64,000 nucleotides of DNA. Source: Alnus glutinosa. Lineage: Eukaryota; Streptophyta; Magnoliopsida; Fagales; Betulaceae. This document shows positions 60,081-64,000 of this stretch, in pieces. How positions within the stretch are numbered: position 1 is the stretch's first letter; each line of letters starts with the position of its first letter. The stretch spans positions 4,666,761 through 4,730,760 of the forward strand of contig NC_084889.1 of NCBI RefSeq assembly GCF_958979055.1, in the 5' to 3' direction. A program made the translations under genes and the position numbers. Below the pieces are notes generated by a model. The model was not told where the DNA came from and searched no databases. It was given only the letters and a program-made list of their open reading frames with translations.

Positions 60081-60272
60081 ATGATGATGGAGGCAAAAAA
60101 GATGGGATTAGCACCGCGAAGGGCGACTGCCAGTCAGAAGAAGAAGAGGTGCCTTGTTCCTCCTGCTAGAGGAAGTATCAAGCGCAAGGTTTTCGTCCTC
60201 CTATATAAACAATTGAACCTTGCAAGCCAACATGCCTTTCATTACCTGCTTGGCGACAACATCCACAGCTGA
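60081..60272 (+). CDS. Possible small basic protein, unrecognised
   Basis: A 63-residue frame starting with three methionines (MMMEAKK). It is rich in lysine and arginine, with KKKRCLVPPARGSIKRKVFV near the middle (about residues 20-39), then a mildly hydrophobic tail ending HYLLGDNIHS. The PPARGSIKRKVF stretch looks like a conserved motif and not random DNA, but I cannot assign a family. No signal peptide is seen; the basic cluster could direct it to the nucleus. A longer frame opens upstream at 59,994, but a TATA-like motif lies between the two starts, so I prefer 60,081. It might also be chance. Confidence 0.4.
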   Translation: MMMEAKKMGLAPRRATASQKKKRCLVPPARGSIKRKVFVLLYKQLNLASQHAFHYLLGDNIHS

Positions 60273-60814
60273 AGTTAGCCAACTTCGCCACAGAATATAT
60301 ATATAAGATCGATGAAAAGATTTAGGAATGACAGGCCAGGGAAGATTTAATATTTCTTCTTCCAGCTTGGGAATATGCATATATGCTTGTACTCATCATT
60401 TCAAGCTGAATAGGAAAAAGAAATGCTAGATATATAATTGTTCAAAGTAGCTAGCTAGTCATGTATACGCCAAGTTTATATATATATATCTCCACTCAAG
60501 TTTCCTTCTCGAAGCTTCATGAGGTCCACGCTTTCTTTTCTCCTTTATAATTGTCCAAAGTAGCTAGGAAAGAAAATCGAAGGGTCATCAACGTTTCAAT
60601 TTAATTATAAGAACATGGCGCGCGCATCCTTTTTCCTTGGTTTGACATTCGGTTTTGGTGTTCTTCTGGTCTAAGCTAGTTGTGCGTTTTGCCTCAGGCA
60701 ACGTTCGAATTATTATTCTCAATTATCATGCTTTTATCATTAGCGCGCAGATTGATGAGAAGGTTGAAGAAAGAGCAACAAGCGGGAAGAAAAGAGTTGA
60801 AGACCTCTCTGGCA

Positions 60815-60867
<53 letters not shown>

Positions 60868-62847
60868 TGGAAACTAGAATGTAAGAAGTACAGTATTAAA
60901 GAAGCGATCCCATATTTCTCCCATAATTCTATAGCTAGGTTTCTTTTTCCTTTTTTCCTTTTTAATTAATTTGAACTTAAGACTACCCAACCCCGTCCAT
61001 CTTGATTCAATTTTAGTACAAAGATATATATATAATTGTGTCATTCCCATTTATAAATATCTTTTGAATCAACAACATGTTAATTCGAAATAACTCTTTA
61101 TCTTAATCAAGGTGTTTTTTCAAAAAGGGATTAACTAATTGAAACAGAATCAGAAAAATACAATGAATACATTTGGGGTTGGCTGGCCGCCCCCTAGAGT
61201 GGGTTTAGTACTTTTGAAGAGTTCTTCAAAATATTTTCACTTTATCATCAAATCTTGGTGTCTATTTTATTTTCGGCTTATTTTGATTAATTCTTGGACC
61301 AAATAATAAAGAATCAATCAAAGTTTGTTCTTCTCGTATGTCTAGCCATATGCTGGTTTCGAATGGTGGTCTACAGAGGCGATTTCGGACAAACCCAAAA
61401 GCAGTTTTCGAAGAATGGAAAATGTGTGGGGGAGAAATGTTTCTTGCATAAGACAGAGTCTTCCGTGACACTTTGTTTTAATTTTTTTGAAAAATAAAGT
61501 GTATACAAAAAAACATCTTACCACGTAAGACTTTGTGTACAAAGTATGTGAAAGAAACATTTCTCAATGTGTGGACTAAAGAGAGGTGCTTGATTTGTGC
61601 TTCTTCTCCTTGACCACGTCGGATACGGCGGCCACAGTGGATCAACAGTGAAGAATAGCCTGGTGGGACTTAATTAGCGTGAGAAGCTTGTGCATGGACC
61701 GATCTCTTAATTGGGATCTCTTAATCGTGGATCTCTACCGAATTAGTATAATTTTAGCATTTATAGTTTCAATTACATAGAATGCGTACTCTTATATATG
61801 AGTAACTAATATCTAATTGACATGAAATTATTTAACATGCATTTTAAGTTTGAGGAAAACATGTTATCCAACCGTCAAATTATTTAACCATTAATTCAAT
61901 AATAGGTATTAATCGGTGTTAACTCTCCAAAAAGTAATTCAAATTGGAGCATAAACCCTAAACCTAAACTCCCACACACATACACTATCTAAGATGGTGG
62001 TATAATGGCACAAAGAAATTCTCAAATTGGTTAGGTACACATTATGGCATGAGTTCGAATTCGGCAATGAAAATCTCCATATATTTGATTAGTGTAACCA
62101 TCTTGGTTCTTATTGATCTCCTATGGAGCTGTGTGCATAGTTGAACTCCCTCACCTGCCTTCTTTTGAATAAAATATATATGTATATTGAAAATAAATTT
62201 GGATACTAAAAAATTTGAATATACAAGTATACAATCCCAACATAGAAGTTGCAATTCGTATTAACGTATCAAGTTCAAGTTGTGTTGATGAATGACTATA
62301 AGACTATAAGTCAACCTTAATCCAATCCATTTAATCAAATTTATCAGACTCCTCAACTCTAATAAATTAATATCATGTTAGATTCGCGGGTTATGTCAAA
62401 AACTTTCAAATTTTAAGCCTTAGATATCACATGTTGAGGTCAGATAGTGTCGAAACACTAGTATAAGGCTATATGAGCCCTAACCCGACTTCCTTAATTA
62501 AACGAGTCAAACCCCTTAATTCTAACCAGCTAATTTTGTATTTAGTTCGTGTTAAAAACTGCCTGTCTTGCCCCAACATATGTTCAAAAAGGGAAAAGTA
62601 AAAAGGACACTGAATACATGAGCCACTAAAGAATAAATAGAACAAATAGGGTACATCAATATACTGGGATATATGCAATAACAGGTCATCTAGAAATAAT
62701 CCAGCTAAACATCGTAGACAAACCATAAGCCAAAGTCCCTAACAACAATTATTTAACAAGTAATCTCGTAATCTGATGAAAAACCTGAAAAAAAAAAAAA
62801 AAAACAATATTCATAAGCTGTACCAACACAATGCACACTCAAATCAC
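60273..62847. other. Intergenic sequence, no gene seen
   Basis: AT-rich with an (AT)n microsatellite at 60,818-60,865. Short frames show no domains. The end next to 62,847 is the likely 3' UTR of the minus-strand TOM1-like gene. Confidence 0.45.
60818..60865. repeat. (AT)n microsatellite
   Basis: About 24 uninterrupted AT units. Confidence 0.95.
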
Positions 62848-64000
62848 TCAAAATGAGCGATTGGGTTTGGTGGAAGAGGAAGAAGAAGATTTGGCTTTTG
62901 CAAAATCAACCAGATCTTTGAAAAGAGCATCTTCAGGTTTCGCTTGCTTGGTTGGGGTAGGAAGACTATTAAGAGAGAGATTCTGAGTCTGCCCCACTAA
63001 ACTGTCATAAGAGGAACTGGACCCGCTACTTGAATGACCCGCACCACCCGGATAACTTTGATGCTCGAAAAATTGTTGTCTCTGGTTATACCTTTGAGGT
63101 GGGGGTGGAAGGCTGCCAGGAGAAGACTGAGTATTCCAAGGAGCAGGAGGCAGCTGGTCTGCAGATTTGCTTGAGGGAGCTGGTCCATCATACACAGGCC
63201 GTCCAGTGAACTCAGGCATTGATGCAGTGGGATTAACGAGATGGCTAGGAGGGGGAGGGGGAGAGGAAGAGTGTGTAGGAGTCGTCAATGGTGGGGCGGA
63301 AGTTCTGTTGGAATAATCTGGAACTGAAAAGGATGTTGGTTCTGATGTTTCATGGGATCCTTCAGACTTGTAGACATCACCACTGAGATAATCGACCATG
63401 CCAGTCTCTGTGGCAATGGGCTTCTTTGATGCGGGTGGAGGGGGAAGAACTGGACTGACCCGCACTGGTTCAGTCTTTGTAATTGCTGGCTTCCTGCGCA
63501 TAGTGGAAATTTAAGTTACATGCAAATCAACTAAAGAATGGCCGTATGAGCTCAGTAGGTACAGAAGGAAAAGAATGAACATGAATAAAATCTGAAAAAG
63601 ACCCTTCTAAAATAGTCACCTCACCTATGAGCTAGCTGGGCAAAATCATCTTCAGATTCTTCATCTTCATGGTTCACATTCACAAGTGGTACAACTGGTG
63701 TTTCAGTTCCTCTAACTCCTACTGAAGAGGTTCCTTTTGCAATATCGTCATGCAGACGAATTACACGCTGCAAATTATCATTCAATGCCAATCCCTGACA
63801 AAGAAGCTCCTCATCTCTGAATGGAAAATACTGTCAGTCACAGTCATCAGTTCAAAAGGAAAAAGAACTACAGTTTTTTTTATTCAAATTCTTACACAGT
63901 ATCATTCACAAGAAGCATGACACGCTTTTGGTAGGAACGGCACTGGTCAACAAGGTCAACTATTATTTCTTGCTTCACACCCTGCCATATTATCCAGAAC
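62848..64000 (-). CDS. TOM1-like (TOL) VHS/GAT protein, 3' part only
   Basis: Three 3' exons are visible on the minus strand: 63,981-63,896, 63,816-63,625 and 63,493-62,848 (stop at 62,848). The 5' half, including the VHS domain, is outside the window. The first two encode the C-terminal part of a GAT domain ([20 protein letters not shown], then [20 protein letters not shown]) and an acidic link ([16 protein letters not shown]). The last exon is a proline/serine/glutamine-rich tail with PPPPP runs and the end motif [15 protein letters not shown], typical of plant TOM1-like proteins. TOLs bind ubiquitin and pass ubiquitinated plasma-membrane proteins to the ESCRT pathway at endosomes. Which TOL it is cannot be told without the N-terminus. 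Confidence 0.9.

Noticed and set aside
1..64000. CRISPR arrays, operons, bacterial-type promoters or tRNA genes
   Set aside because: The window is plant nuclear DNA. I saw no regularly spaced repeats and no intact tRNA cloverleaf; the only tRNA-like signal is the SINE box B.

Overview
This is AT-rich nuclear DNA from a flowering plant, most likely a woody eudicot. The evidence is multi-exon genes with GT-AG introns, plant-only families (wall-associated kinase, PMT-type methyltransferase, STAY-GREEN-LIKE, TOM1-like), Copia, LINE and SINE remnants, many MITEs, and a nuclear copy of organellar 23S rRNA. No species can be fixed from the sequence alone.

Layout. Positions 1-26,000 hold no convincing host gene. 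This part is built from diverged duplicated blocks (1-600 matches 12,144-12,690; 1,770-1,960 matches 5,925-6,105; 15,719-15,840 matches 19,490-19,640; a 132 bp tandem pair at 7,041-7,304), a truncated LINE, two possible solo LTRs and several MITE families. It also contains a 2.86 kb element with perfect 19 bp terminal inverted repeats and a TAA target duplication (7,318-10,177), which may carry captured gene sequence. The first protein gene is a complete three-exon wall-associated receptor-like kinase (26,108-30,572, +); its second intron hosts a foldback transposon. A decayed Copia retrotransposon on the minus strand (32,723-37,998) has a SINE-like insertion in one LTR. A short secreted IDA-like peptide gene follows (39,081-39,308, -).

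The centre-right is a complete eight-exon PMT methyltransferase gene of the PMT24/25 type (42,609-50,107, -). Its fifth intron contains a LINE inserted inside a MITE. After an intergenic stretch with a 23S rRNA fragment (54,431-54,835) comes a complete five-exon SGRL (STAY-GREEN-LIKE) gene (55,778-58,488, +). A possible small basic-protein gene lies at 60,081-60,272. The window ends inside the 3' half of a TOM1-like (VHS/GAT) ubiquitin-sorting gene (62,848 to beyond 64,000, -).

The genes are functionally independent, as is usual in plants: wall sensing, peptide signalling, wall-polysaccharide methylation in the Golgi, chlorophyll breakdown and endosomal sorting. The unusual content is mainly mobile DNA: a PIF/Harbinger-like non-autonomous family with a core of degenerate CCGGCCA motifs in three copies, the possible gene-capturing TIR element, and duplicated blocks with inverted W-box cores.
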